Shown here: positions 1 to 8,443 of the stretch, piece after piece
Position numbering within the stretch: position 1 is the first letter of the stretch
Layout: the number at the start of each line of letters is the position of its first letter
Origin: Deltaproteobacteria bacterium
Lineage (GTDB): Bacteria; Desulfobacterota; JADFVX01
Assembly (NCBI GenBank): GCA_029860075.1
Contig: JAOUBX010000008.1
Location: 35,196 to 99,195, forward strand
Reading direction: 5' to 3'
Length of the DNA: 64,000 bases
Made by a program: the position numbers and the translations under genes
The notes under the pieces: model-generated
What the model was told of the DNA's origin: nothing
Seen by the model: only the letters and a program-made list of their open reading frames with translations
Databases searched by the model: none

Positions 1-1
1 T

Positions 2-1423
2 ATCCTGATTATTTCTTTTTTCTCATCCAGCCTCTTGGCCGGGGAAAGAGAGCAGCTTATGTATTGGGAACCTGAAGACATCATCATCTCTGCCACCAAA
101 CTTATCCAGCATCTGCAAGATGCGCCGGCCATAGCCACCGTCATATCCGATAAAGAGATCAGGAACAGGGGCGCCAGGGACCTCCTGGACATCCTCAAAA
201 GCGTCCCCGGCATTGGCGTGTCAATGGTTACGGGTTATGGCAAGTTCGGTGTCGAATCGAGAGGGATTATAAGCGTCTTCTCTGAAAAAATGCTTCTCAT
301 GATTGACGGGCACAGGGTAAATGAGTCAATCAGGGGATCGGCCATCTGGCACTTTGGAGACATGGCCGTTGAAAATATCAAAAGGGTCGAAGTTGTCAGA
401 GGTCCCCTCTTTGCCCTTCACGGCGCCAATGCCTTTGCCGCAATGATCAATGTTGTAACCAAAAACGCAAAGGACATCGATGGCGCGGATTTGAGGATTG
501 GCAGGGGGAGTTTCGACACAGACCATTACAACCTTATGGCCGGGAAAAAAGGGTCCCGTCTCAAAATAGCCGGCATGGTGGATTATTTCGACACCAATGG
601 CGCAGAGCTGCATGTGAATAAGGATGCCGCCGGCAGAAGCGGGGAGACGGCTTGCCGTATCAGAAAAACCGATACCTCGCTAAAAGTGACGTACGGAGAC
701 CTTATGTTCAACGGCCGCTATCTGGAGAGAAAGGGTAATGGGGGTTATGTGGGGCCGCTAAACGTATTAGGCGATAAATCATGGGAAGAAAACAAGCACT
801 TCCTGGGGGACTTAAAGTACAGCCATCGTTTTTCGAAAGAAATTGCTTTAAAGCTCAAGGGCTATTTCGATCACTTTGAATGGCTGTCCTTTGTTGAAGT
901 ATTGCCGGAAGACCTATCCACCTCATTTCCTGACGGCATGATCGGTATTCCTGAAGTTAAAAACAGAACAACGGGATTGGAGGCGCAGTTCGATTATTCC
1001 ATTGGAAAGAATAACCGGCTCACGGCAGGCGCTATCTACGAAAAGATCAGGCAATTCGATGTAAAAGAAAGGTTAAATTTTGATCCGACAGCCGATCCTC
1101 CTTCACCCTTAGGCTCTCTCCAGGACGTCACCTCAAAATACAACTGGAACCGGAATGTGAGCAGGTATATTTCGGCGCTTTATCTCCAGGATGTGTGGGC
1201 GCTCACAAGGGAAGTGGAAGCAACTTTTGGCGTCAGGCACGACCGTTACAGCGATTTCGGCAGCACCACCAACCCGCGCTTTGGCCTGGTGTGGCGATAT
1301 TCGGCAAACACGATAGCCAAATTTCTCTATGGTGAGGCCTTCAGGGCCCCCAGCTTCTTCGAACTCTATAACGAGAAAACCCCATCCAGAAAGGCAACGC
1401 CGACCTGGATCCTGAGAAGATAA
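2..1423 (+). CDS. TonB-dependent outer-membrane receptor, N-terminal part (5' partial, frameshifted)
   Basis: Plug domain and first half of the beta-barrel of a TonB-dependent receptor, which takes up a siderophore, heme, cobalamin or similar ligand across the outer membrane. The open frame enters from the left edge with a hydrophobic stretch ending LLAG, the tail of a signal peptide, so the true start lies outside the window; the TTG at 35 is not a start. Plug features are visible: a TVISDKEI-like opening, LLDILKSVPGI, then a run ending VVRGP and ending the plug with NVVTKNA. The barrel continues with AEATFGVRHDRYSDFG-type strands to about 1375. At the A4C4 run near 1379-1386 the frame is lost and stops at 1423. 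Ligand unknown. Family assignment is firm; whether the break is biological is not known. Confidence 0.85.
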   Translation: MLIISFFSSSLLAGEREQLMYWEPEDIIISATKLIQHLQDAPAIATVISDKEIRNRGARDLLDILKSVPGIGVSMVTGYGKFGVESRGIISVFSEKMLLMIDGHRVNESIRGSAIWHFGDMAVENIKRVEVVRGPLFALHGANAFAAMINVVTKNAKDIDGADLRIGRGSFDTDHYNLMAGKKGSRLKIAGMVDYFDTNGAELHVNKDAAGRSGETACRIRKTDTSLKVTYGDLMFNGRYLERKGNGGYVGPLNVLGDKSWEENKHFLGDLKYSHRFSKEIALKLKGYFDHFEWLSFVEVLPEDLSTSFPDGMIGIPEVKNRTTGLEAQFDYSIGKNNRLTAGAIYEKIRQFDVKERLNFDPTADPPSPLGSLQDVTSKYNWNRNVSRYISALYLQDVWALTREVEATFGVRHDRYSDFGSTTNPRFGLVWRYSANTIAKFLYGEAFRAPSFFELYNEKTPSRKATPTWILRR

Positions 1424-2025
1424 GGACCTTTGAGCTATCACTGGAATCGGGATTTTTTGAAAAATACCAGACCAGGCTAAGCTATTTCCACAGCAGGATA
1501 GAGGACCTCATAAGAGAGAGAAAGGTGGACTGGCGATATGAAAATCTCGACAAGGCAGAGATCAATGGAATAGAGGCGGAATTGAGGCTTGACTTCAATA
1601 AATCTTCCTACGGCTACCTCAATTACACCTACCAGAACCCGCGAGATAAAAAAAGCGGCTCCAGGCTGCCTGACGTAGCCGCGCAGAAGGGAAACGCCGG
1701 ATTTAACCTGGCCCTGGGCAGGTATATCAACGCTAACGCCAATCTTTTGGTAGTGGGGCCAAGACCAAGGGACAGCCGTGACTGGAGAGAAAAAGTGAGC
1801 GGCTATAAAGTCGTCGATCTGACCCTCATAGGCAAGAACTTCTTTAAAAACCTTGAAATAAGGGGGTCCCTTTATAACCTCTTTGACGAAAAATATGCCG
1901 ACCCTGAAAAGTATACTGCTCCGGAGCAAAGGCGGATGCCGGACGGCATCTTACTTAAGTTACTTGAAGATGATTATCCCCGTGAAGGACGCTCTTTTGT
2001 CCTTGAAGCAAGGTACAGATTTTAG
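1387..2025 (+). CDS. TonB-dependent receptor, C-terminal part after the frameshift
   Basis: Direct continuation of the receptor in the -1 frame. Read in this frame the sequence just after the break gives GNADLDPEKIRTFELSLE, the conserved barrel motif normally found after an LYN-xNP segment. The two frames therefore join if one base is restored in the A/C homopolymer near 1379-1386. The last strand ends in RYRF with a terminal phenylalanine, the signal recognised by the Bam machinery, so the C-terminus is intact. Only a single one-base lesion separates two otherwise undamaged halves. That fits a sequencing or assembly error, or a very recent mutation or phase-variable tract. No independent start codon with a ribosome-binding site is seen for this half. 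Confidence 0.8.
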   Translation, partial: QKGNADLDPEKIRTFELSLESGFFEKYQTRLSYFHSRIEDLIRERKVDWRYENLDKAEINGIEAELRLDFNKSSYGYLNYTYQNPRDKKSGSRLPDVAAQKGNAGFNLALGRYINANANLLVVGPRPRDSRDWREKVSGYKVVDLTLIGKNFFKNLEIRGSLYNLFDEKYADPEKYTAPEQRRMPDGILLKLLEDDYPREGRSFVLEARYRF

Positions 2026-2254
2026 CCTGAATTTGATTGGCCGTGCTTCCCCTTTAAGGCAAACAGCGCTTACGGGGAGAAAGCCTTAAGATCTCCCGCT
2101 GCCGGCAAGACGGCTTTTCAGCATTTTCTTTCTCATTAATATTAGTGTATAGTAATTTATACGTCATTCACTATCGGCGTTCCCTATGTACCGCTTTCGT
2201 CATTTTTTCAATAGAGCGCCGCCTCCGGCGGCCAATCAAACAAAGGAGAACACA

Positions 2255-3466
2255 ATGAAAACCATTCTCTATCTTTTGATAATTACATTACTGGCCGGTT
2301 GTGCCGGCAAAGGCCAGGTTGTTAAAAAGGAAAAAGGGGCGGCGCCTGATTTTGATGCGATGATTGCAAGGGAATCAAAAGGCCTTACCCTGAAAAAGAC
2401 TGACGGGGCATTAGGCATTTCGCTTTTTTCTGCCTCACCGGCAAAAACGAAGCTTACAAATAAAGCAAAACCTGTTCAATATGAAGTAAACATTCCTATC
2501 GGGGCCTCCATTGACGCAGATTGCTACCTTACGGAAGAGGCGGCTTTTCCAAGCGTTGTTCTTAAGAGTATTTTTGACAACATCGGCTCGCTCGACACCA
2601 TAGAGCAACACAGAATCAAGGAGATCAAATCAGGGGTCCTGCATAATATCCCTTACCTGTACATTGAAGCGGAATATGTAACGAAAGAAAAACATTACGG
2701 TATTGCAAAGATGATCGCATCATCAACAATGGATGTCTCCTTTTACTGCAGCCACGACGAACTCGGTTATAAAGAAACTTTCTTTGATACCATAAAGTCG
2801 CTTGCAAAAAGCAGCTATATGCAGGGCTTTGTGGAGGAGCTTTCTAATTACAGGCAAAAACAGATAGACATTATCTATTTAAACAAAATGTCTGTCGGAT
2901 ATTCGGAGAGTTACCGCATGGACATCGAAGGTAATAATAAGAGGGACATGACTTTCAGCAGCATACTTATACCGAGAAGCGCCGATGCAGTTTTTACCAA
3001 TGATTCCGTTGATTATACGACTTACAACGGCAAATCAGGCCACTTGCTCGAAGGGGAATATTACTCTTACACCAATGACGAAGCGGATCATGAACTGACG
3101 CTTATGAAAGGGAAAAAAAGGAATTACTCGGTAAAAGGGCTTTTTCAGGGGAAAGAAATCAATGAATCTTTCAAGTCAAAAAAAGACCTCCTTTATTCGG
3201 GACATATTATCGATCTTTACATACAGAATAAAACAAAAAAAAGAAAATGGGAATTTACAGAGTATGTTCCCCTCTCGCCCGCCGGCCCCACAACAAGCAT
3301 AATCAAACTATTGAAGAAAAAAGGCAAAGACAGCAAGACAATTGAATATTCATTTGCCGGAGCAAAAGCGACGGTAGAACTGGACAAGCAGAGTTATTCC
3401 AGGATGGATATGAACCTGGGCAATGCCTCCTTCAAAATGGTGAGAGAATATCTGGACATCAAATAA
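2255..3466 (+). CDS. predicted lipoprotein of unknown function
   Basis: A 403-residue exported protein that I do not recognise. The start chosen is ATG 2255, which has AAGGAG seven bases upstream and begins a clean lipoprotein signal peptide with the lipobox LLAGC (Cys16). A longer reading from 2186 would bury this signal. The mature part is lysine-rich with alternating short hydrophobic segments and no obvious catalytic motif; late segments (MKGKKRNYSV, FSKKDLLYSGH-like) suggest beta-rich repeats. It lies 11 bp upstream of a secreted transglutaminase-like gene on the same strand, so the two are probably co-transcribed and may act together in the periplasm. Lipoprotein call firm, function unknown. 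Confidence 0.75.
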   Translation: MKTILYLLIITLLAGCAGKGQVVKKEKGAAPDFDAMIARESKGLTLKKTDGALGISLFSASPAKTKLTNKAKPVQYEVNIPIGASIDADCYLTEEAAFPSVVLKSIFDNIGSLDTIEQHRIKEIKSGVLHNIPYLYIEAEYVTKEKHYGIAKMIASSTMDVSFYCSHDELGYKETFFDTIKSLAKSSYMQGFVEELSNYRQKQIDIIYLNKMSVGYSESYRMDIEGNNKRDMTFSSILIPRSADAVFTNDSVDYTTYNGKSGHLLEGEYYSYTNDEADHELTLMKGKKRNYSVKGLFQGKEINESFKSKKDLLYSGHIIDLYIQNKTKKRKWEFTEYVPLSPAGPTTSIIKLLKKKGKDSKTIEYSFAGAKATVELDKQSYSRMDMNLGNASFKMVREYLDIK

Positions 3467-3477
3467 AGGGTAATGTC

Positions 3478-4245
3478 ATGACAAAAACGGCTTTACTTGT
3501 TTTTTTCTTCCTCTTTTTTTATCCCCAGGGGACGCTTGCGGCGGAAAAGAAGCTTGTCTTTCTCGGCAATATTGAGTTCACCCCTATTAAGGGATATTCC
3601 CCTGACGATTTTGAACTCAGGTTATTTATCAAGGAGAAGACAGGACTGCTTAAACATTTGACGGAAGAAAGGTCCTACCATATTATTAACAAAAGTGAAT
3701 ACCTGGCTATAAAAAGCAGGCACTACTCCTTCCCCGGAAAAACAGGCTACAGCAAGGTTGAACCTTCATTTATTATTGATTTTGACATTGAATTATTTAA
3801 GCCCATAAGGAACGAGATAATAGAAAAATACGGGAAAAAGCCTGAGCCTGAAGACCTGGTCCGTTATGTAAATCATTATATTAAAGATAAAAACTTCAAC
3901 AGGGGCTTTGATATTGCATCCGTCATTGCCAGGAAAAAAGAGGGGGATTGCACAGAGCACGCCATTCTCCTTGTTTCTATCATGAGAATGTTTAAAATTC
4001 CGGCCAAAATGGCCATGGGAATCAAGGTTTTCACTGAAAAAGGCGTTACCCGTGCCTTTGGACATGCCTGGGTCGAGTATATATTTAACGGCAAATGGAA
4101 AGGAGCAGACCCCTCTCTTCTCACTGAAGTGGACCATTCCTACATCCCCATGGGGACGCTTGACAGGGAAGGACTGGACTATGCAATGGGCATGGTCACT
4201 CTTTTTAACAGGATGCCCTATCGCCTTGAAGGATCGGGGATGTAA
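3478..4245 (+). CDS. secreted transglutaminase-like (cysteine protease fold) protein
   Basis: A 255-residue protein with an N-terminal signal peptide (hydrophobic core at residues 4-15, cleavage near TLAAE). Its transglutaminase-core domain shows the papain-like triad: Cys158 in GDCTEHA, His196 in GHAWVE and Asp211 in GADPSL. Bacterial proteins of this class act as periplasmic proteases or peptide-handling enzymes rather than true cross-linkers; the substrate here is unknown. It follows the lipoprotein gene at 2255 by 11 bp and converges with the membrane glycosyltransferase gene at 4255. ATG 3478 is preceded by a weak AAAGGGTAATGTC signal. The fold call rests on the three spaced catalytic residues and is good; the role is open. 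Confidence 0.8.
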   Translation: MTKTALLVFFFLFFYPQGTLAAEKKLVFLGNIEFTPIKGYSPDDFELRLFIKEKTGLLKHLTEERSYHIINKSEYLAIKSRHYSFPGKTGYSKVEPSFIIDFDIELFKPIRNEIIEKYGKKPEPEDLVRYVNHYIKDKNFNRGFDIASVIARKKEGDCTEHAILLVSIMRMFKIPAKMAMGIKVFTEKGVTRAFGHAWVEYIFNGKWKGADPSLLTEVDHSYIPMGTLDREGLDYAMGMVTLFNRMPYRLEGSGM

Positions 4246-4254
4246 GTTTTGTAC

Positions 4255-5772
4255 TCATTCAAGTCTGTAAATAGTTCCTTCAAAAGACTTGTAGAGGACT
4301 TTAAGTTTCATGTTTTTTAAAAGCTCTTTTTCTACCGGCAGATAGGTTCTCCAGCGGATCACCTTGAAATAGACGAGAACAGCGTTCTCCTTCCCCAGTT
4401 CCCTCATCACGGCATTCATTTCTTTTATGAAATTAACATTATTTTTCCGCGTCGTCGGGCTGTAAAGGAACGGAATGGAGCGGGCCTGTCTGCCCGTATA
4501 GAGGCTGATAAGATCAGCGCCGTTTGAATAGATGGGGGCTTTTTCGGGGAGGTAGTTAATGAATTTGAAGATATCACTTTTTTGCAATAGTTTAGATGAA
4601 TAGAGTCTCCCTCTTCCGTATTTCTCCGCCAGCTCATAAGAGTGCATGAACTGAAAAAGGATGAGTACAATACAAATGAAGGAAGCACTGATCCCGGCCA
4701 CCTTCGTTCTTAAGGTCGCCCGGGCAAGCAGTACAAAAGCAATGACTGTAAAAATAAAAAGAGGCGACAGAATCCTGTCGTTCATGGGGATTTGTGCATC
4801 GGCGAGGGAGATGGAAAAAAAGAGAAAAACCAGATAAAGTGGCGCTAAAATCAGTAATATTTTAGGAAAAAGAAGGGCCTCCCTCTTTTCTTCTCCTCTT
4901 GGTTTTTTACTTCCATAAAAGAGCAGTCCCGTAAATATGATGAGCGCTGAAAAGAATAAAATTACAGACAGGGCTGACCGGGGATTGTGTGGCGGCGCCC
5001 ACCCGGCAAAGGTATAAAAAGCAGCCTTAACATGTTCCATTGTTGGCGGGTGAAAAACAAGTTCCCTGTTTGTTGCCGAAGCGCCGGCAATTTTATTCCT
5101 TAGTATCCAGAGAAGAAATGGAAAAAATGAAATGAAGGAAAAGGTAAAAATATCTTTTAGTTTTTCCTTTTTTTCTCCCTTTGAAAAGATCCAGAGGGAA
5201 ATGAGGGCGCATAAAATAAAAGGGAGCGCTGCATAACGCGTTAGGAATGCAAGAGAAAAAAGAGCAGCCGGGGCGATTATTGTCCATAGTGCAGGGCTAT
5301 GGAGATGCCTGTAGAGCAAGGCAAAGCCGGGAATAAGCAGCAGGATAAATAATGATTCCGTCATTGCCATGGAGAAGACATTGATTGAAAGAGGGGAGCC
5401 AAGAATGATAAGGGCGCCCAAAAGGGGCGGCAGCAGCGCCCTTTCCCGATTCATGCTCACCATGGCAAGAAAAAGGGCAAGAATGTTAAGACTAAAGAGA
5501 AGGATATGAAGTCCCTTCGCTCCTAACCTGGGATCCATATTGAAAAAACCCGTCACCGACAACAGCAGTGGGTAGAGGGGCGGAAAATGGGTAATGGCAT
5601 TGCCGCCGGCATCGACATAACCATTACCCTCGATAATATTTCTTGCCGCATTAATATAGGTAATAGAATCGGGCTGGATGCCCACACCGCTGTCCGTCGC
5701 CCGCATCATAAGCAGTGTTGAGAGAGTGGCAAGAAGGGCACAAATTAAAATTAATGCGATCTTTTTTTTCAT
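4255..5772 (-). CDS. GT-C (GT39/ArnT-like) membrane glycosyltransferase
   Basis: A 505-residue polytopic membrane protein with about ten to twelve hydrophobic helices. The first extracytoplasmic loop, just after helix 1, carries an acidic residue in the context QPDSITYINAARNI followed by GNGYV, typical of dolichyl- or undecaprenyl-phosphate-sugar-using GT-C enzymes. The rest is a series of membrane spans and a soluble C-terminal region (YSNGADLISLYTGR). It probably transfers a sugar from a polyprenyl-phosphate donor to a lipid, glycan or protein outside the inner membrane; donor and acceptor cannot be told. It stands alone on this strand, separated from proS upstream by a strong hairpin at 5802-5836. 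Family moderately sure. Confidence 0.7.
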   Translation of the reverse strand: MKKKIALILICALLATLSTLLMMRATDSGVGIQPDSITYINAARNIIEGNGYVDAGGNAITHFPPLYPLLLSVTGFFNMDPRLGAKGLHILLFSLNILALFLAMVSMNRERALLPPLLGALIILGSPLSINVFSMAMTESLFILLLIPGFALLYRHLHSPALWTIIAPAALFSLAFLTRYAALPFILCALISLWIFSKGEKKEKLKDIFTFSFISFFPFLLWILRNKIAGASATNRELVFHPPTMEHVKAAFYTFAGWAPPHNPRSALSVILFFSALIIFTGLLFYGSKKPRGEEKREALLFPKILLILAPLYLVFLFFSISLADAQIPMNDRILSPLFIFTVIAFVLLARATLRTKVAGISASFICIVLILFQFMHSYELAEKYGRGRLYSSKLLQKSDIFKFINYLPEKAPIYSNGADLISLYTGRQARSIPFLYSPTTRKNNVNFIKEMNAVMRELGKENAVLVYFKVIRWRTYLPVEKELLKNMKLKVLYKSFEGTIYRLE

Positions 5773-5801
5773 AAAAAAGGAAATGGCAGGATAAGTTTAT
5801 A

Positions 5802-5844
5802 AAAGCCCCTTCCGGTGATTTACCGGAAGGGGCTTTGGTTTTTC
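5802..5844 (-). terminator. intrinsic terminator downstream of proS
   Basis: A perfect 15-bp inverted repeat (5802-5816 and 5822-5836, arms AAAGCCCCTTCCGGT and its complement) with a 5-base loop. Read on the - strand the hairpin is followed by TTTTATAA, so it can end proS transcription about 170 bases past the stop codon. On the + strand it is followed by GGTTTTT, so it may work in both directions. It lies 29 bases before the start of the glycosyltransferase gene and separates the two units. Confidence 0.85.
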
Positions 5845-6009
5845 ATTAAGTTGTTCAGGTTTTGCAGCTTGCTTCCGGTTACCCCTCTTTAATTTCCCTT
5901 GCCAAGGGGGGGGTGATCTATAAATATACTACCCTTGACTTTACTCTTTCCTTCCAAAAAAGCAACTATTTTCAGGAGAGTGCGAAACTTGAGCAAGTCA
6001 TAAGGGAAA

Positions 6010-7722
6010 TTACTTTGACTCGCTAATAATCTTCATGACCGCATTTCCCGCATCCTTTAGCGGCACATTTTCAGAGTCTTTCTCCGAACGGCGCTTTATT
6101 TCGACAACTCCCTCCTTTAGGCCCCTGGCTCCTATGGTGAGCCTTATGGGTATTCCAAGAAGATCGGCATCCTTGAACTTTACACCGGGCCGTTCGTCCC
6201 TGTCGTCGAGGAGCACTTCCGCCCCTTTGTCGAGAAGCTCCGTATATAAATCGTGGGCAACCTTTTTTACCTCTTCATCCCTGGGATTAACAGCCGTAAT
6301 AATCACCTGGAAAGGCGCAAGCGGCATGGGCCATTTGATGCCAAAGTTATCGTTGTTCTGTTCTATGGCTGCTGCCGCCGTTCGGCCCACGCCGATACCG
6401 TAGCAGCCCATGATCATCGGTTTTTCTGTGCCGTCGGCATCGAGGAAGGTGGCGCCCATGGCTTCCGAATATTTTGTGCCCAGCTTGAAGATGTGGCCCA
6501 CCTCGATTCCCCTGTGGATCTCAAGTTTGCCGTTACATTTGGGGCATTCATCACCACGAACAACACTTCTAAGATCATAAAACCCTTTGGCTTCAAAATC
6601 TTTGAGATTGACATTTTTAAGATGAACATCTTTCTCATTACCACCGGTAACGAAGTTGTCCATCCCTTCAAGGGCATGATCCGCATAGATTTCAACGTCC
6701 TTCAGTCCAACAGGCCCTGCAAAACCGGAGGGTGCCTTTGTTATCTTTTCAACAGTGGCATTATCAGCCAGTTCCAGATCGTTACAGTTAAGGACATTCT
6801 TGAATTTTACCTCATTAAGCTCATTATCTCCTCTTACAAGAGCAACAACGGCTTTGCCATCGGCCAGATAGATAAGCGTTTTGACCAGCTTTTTGGCCTT
6901 TACTCCCATAAATCCCGTCACTTCTTCCACTGTTTTCTTTCCGGGAGTGGAAACCTTTTCAATGGTAAGCGCAGCCTCCCTGTCTGCCGGCAGATAGCGC
7001 TTGCTTTTTGCCACAGCCTTCTCAACATTGGCTGCATACTCACAACGGTTGCATGAAGCGACGGCATCTTCGCCGGACTCGGCGAGAACGACAAATTCAT
7101 GGGAAAAGTTACCGCCGATTGAGCCTGTGTCGGCCTCGACGGCCCTGAACTTCAGACCGCAGCGCTCAAAGATACGCTTGTAGGTTTTGTACATGTTCAT
7201 GTACTCCATCTCGGCGTCCTCTTCCGTCGTATGAAAGGAATAAGCGTCTTTCATAACAAACTCGCGTCCCCTCATGAGCCCGAAGCGCGGTCTTACTTCA
7301 TCTCTGAACTTGGTCTGGATCTGGTAGATATTCATGGGGAGAGAACGGTAGGACCTCACTTCGTTGCCGACAAGCTCGGTAATCACCTCTTCATGGGTTG
7401 GCCCCAGGCAGAAATCCCTTTCATGGCGGTCTTTAATACGAAGGAGTTCCTTGCCATAAAAATTCCACCTGCCGCTCTTTTGCCAGAGTTCGGACGGCGT
7501 TACCACCGGCATGAGAACCTCCTGGGCGCCTGCCCTCGTCATCTCTTCCCTCACTATATTTTCCACCTTTTTCAACACCTTGAAACCAAGCGGCAAATAA
7601 GTATAAATACCGGCAGCCACCTTTCTTATATAGCCGCCTCTGAGCATCAGCTTATGACTGATGACTTCAGCATCGGATGGTGTTTCCCTCAAGGTAGGGA
7701 TAAAGCTTTGTGAATATTTCAT
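6010..7722 (-). CDS. proS: prolyl-tRNA synthetase, bacterial long form
   Basis: Class II aminoacyl-tRNA synthetase that charges tRNA-Pro. The protein has 570 residues, the usual length of the bacterial form with an inserted editing domain. Visible features in order: N-terminal MKYSQSFIPTLRETP, motif 2 region with GPTHEEVITELV and FRDEVRPRFGLMRGREF, a YbaK-like editing insert in the middle, class II motif 3 GCYGIGVGRTAAA near residue 440, and a C-terminal anticodon-binding domain. ATG 7722 has GGAGGA upstream at good spacing. A sigma-70 promoter at 7810-7838 and a terminator at 5802-5836 make it a single-gene unit. Assignment is certain. Confidence 0.97.
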   Translation of the reverse strand: MKYSQSFIPTLRETPSDAEVISHKLMLRGGYIRKVAAGIYTYLPLGFKVLKKVENIVREEMTRAGAQEVLMPVVTPSELWQKSGRWNFYGKELLRIKDRHERDFCLGPTHEEVITELVGNEVRSYRSLPMNIYQIQTKFRDEVRPRFGLMRGREFVMKDAYSFHTTEEDAEMEYMNMYKTYKRIFERCGLKFRAVEADTGSIGGNFSHEFVVLAESGEDAVASCNRCEYAANVEKAVAKSKRYLPADREAALTIEKVSTPGKKTVEEVTGFMGVKAKKLVKTLIYLADGKAVVALVRGDNELNEVKFKNVLNCNDLELADNATVEKITKAPSGFAGPVGLKDVEIYADHALEGMDNFVTGGNEKDVHLKNVNLKDFEAKGFYDLRSVVRGDECPKCNGKLEIHRGIEVGHIFKLGTKYSEAMGATFLDADGTEKPMIMGCYGIGVGRTAAAAIEQNNDNFGIKWPMPLAPFQVIITAVNPRDEEVKKVAHDLYTELLDKGAEVLLDDRDERPGVKFKDADLLGIPIRLTIGARGLKEGVVEIKRRSEKDSENVPLKDAGNAVMKIISESK

Positions 7723-7809
7723 GTAAAATTCCTCCGCATTCTTAAACCCGGCAACGGCAGTTGGCCATGAATTTATAGCGCAACGGCTGTTTCCAGATTG
7801 AAGTGGACA

Positions 7810-7838
7810 ATTCTATTTTAGCTCTCCCCCAGAGTCAA
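7810..7838 (-). promoter_or_regulatory. sigma-70-type promoter for proS
   Basis: On the - strand TTGACT (7838-7833) and TAGAAT (7815-7810) are separated by 17 bases, close to the sigma-70 consensus. It would start transcription near 7803 and leave a leader of about 80 bases before proS. No T-box-like structure was recognised in that leader, though folding was not computed. Confidence 0.6.
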
Positions 7839-8000
7839 ACAAAAAGGGGTAAGTAGTAACAAGAAAAAATGCATTCCAGCAATATATGACGCAAAAAAAG
7901 CAAAATCCGTCGCGTAAAAAGGGCTTCCACCTGTTACCTTTTATTTAACTGAAACTTTAATTTTAAAATAAAATCTAAGAAGAAAAGGGGGGATATAAAA

Positions 8001-8180
8001 ATGAAAAAAGAAAAGAATGCGTCGAAAATGATCAGGTGCAAGCACTGCGGCGGCCCCATGAGACTTTATAGAGACGGCATCAACTGTCTCATGTGCGGCA
8101 GAACACTGGAACACAGCTGTGAAAGGTGCAAGTTTACTGATGATGAGAGGGAGGCAGTGACAAAGAAACAGGTTGCCTGA
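8001..8180 (+). CDS. small zinc-ribbon protein
   Basis: A 59-residue protein with a run of Cys pairs: RCKHCGGPM, NCLMCGR and CERCKF, giving two to three CxxC knuckles that would bind one zinc (rubredoxin-like or zinc-ribbon fold). ATG 8001 follows an AGGGGGGA ribosome-binding site at 7986-7993. An AT-rich TTAACT-N18-TAAAAT pair at 7945-7974 could be its promoter. The tail after the knuckles is short and charged, with no other domain. It lies between proS and the large kinase on its own. Such small zinc ribbons are common in deltaproteobacteria with unknown roles; possible RNA, protein or regulatory binding. Reality of the gene is supported by Cys spacing, ribosome-binding site and clean frame. 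Confidence 0.7.
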   Translation: MKKEKNASKMIRCKHCGGPMRLYRDGINCLMCGRTLEHSCERCKFTDDEREAVTKKQVA

Positions 8181-8291
8181 AAGAAAAATTTCTTACCCTT
8201 TTCCCACACTGCCGGGGCAAAGCAATAAGCGCCCCTTCCCGTAAAGCGGCCGGGGCCCGGCAACCCTGCATGAGCAATAGATGATGCCCTT

Positions 8292-8321
8292 TTAACCATT
8301 TACCTTTCCCTGTGCTATACT
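8292..8321 (+). promoter_or_regulatory. extended -10 promoter upstream of the 1440-residue kinase
   Basis: TTAACC (8292-8297), 18 bases, then TATACT (8316-8321) with a TGC extended -10 just before it. Transcription would start near 8328 and leave a leader of about 115 bases before GTG 8444. No other promoter-like pair was noticed in this gap. Confidence 0.45.
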
Positions 8322-8443
8322 TTATTTAAGGGGTAGCACATCGTGGTCTGCGCTTTTTAGCCTTCCCGCATGATTCAACATTAAAAAGAATATTTTTCAG
8401 TCTGCCTCAAAATGATCATTGAGCCTGACGATGGGGGAAAAGG

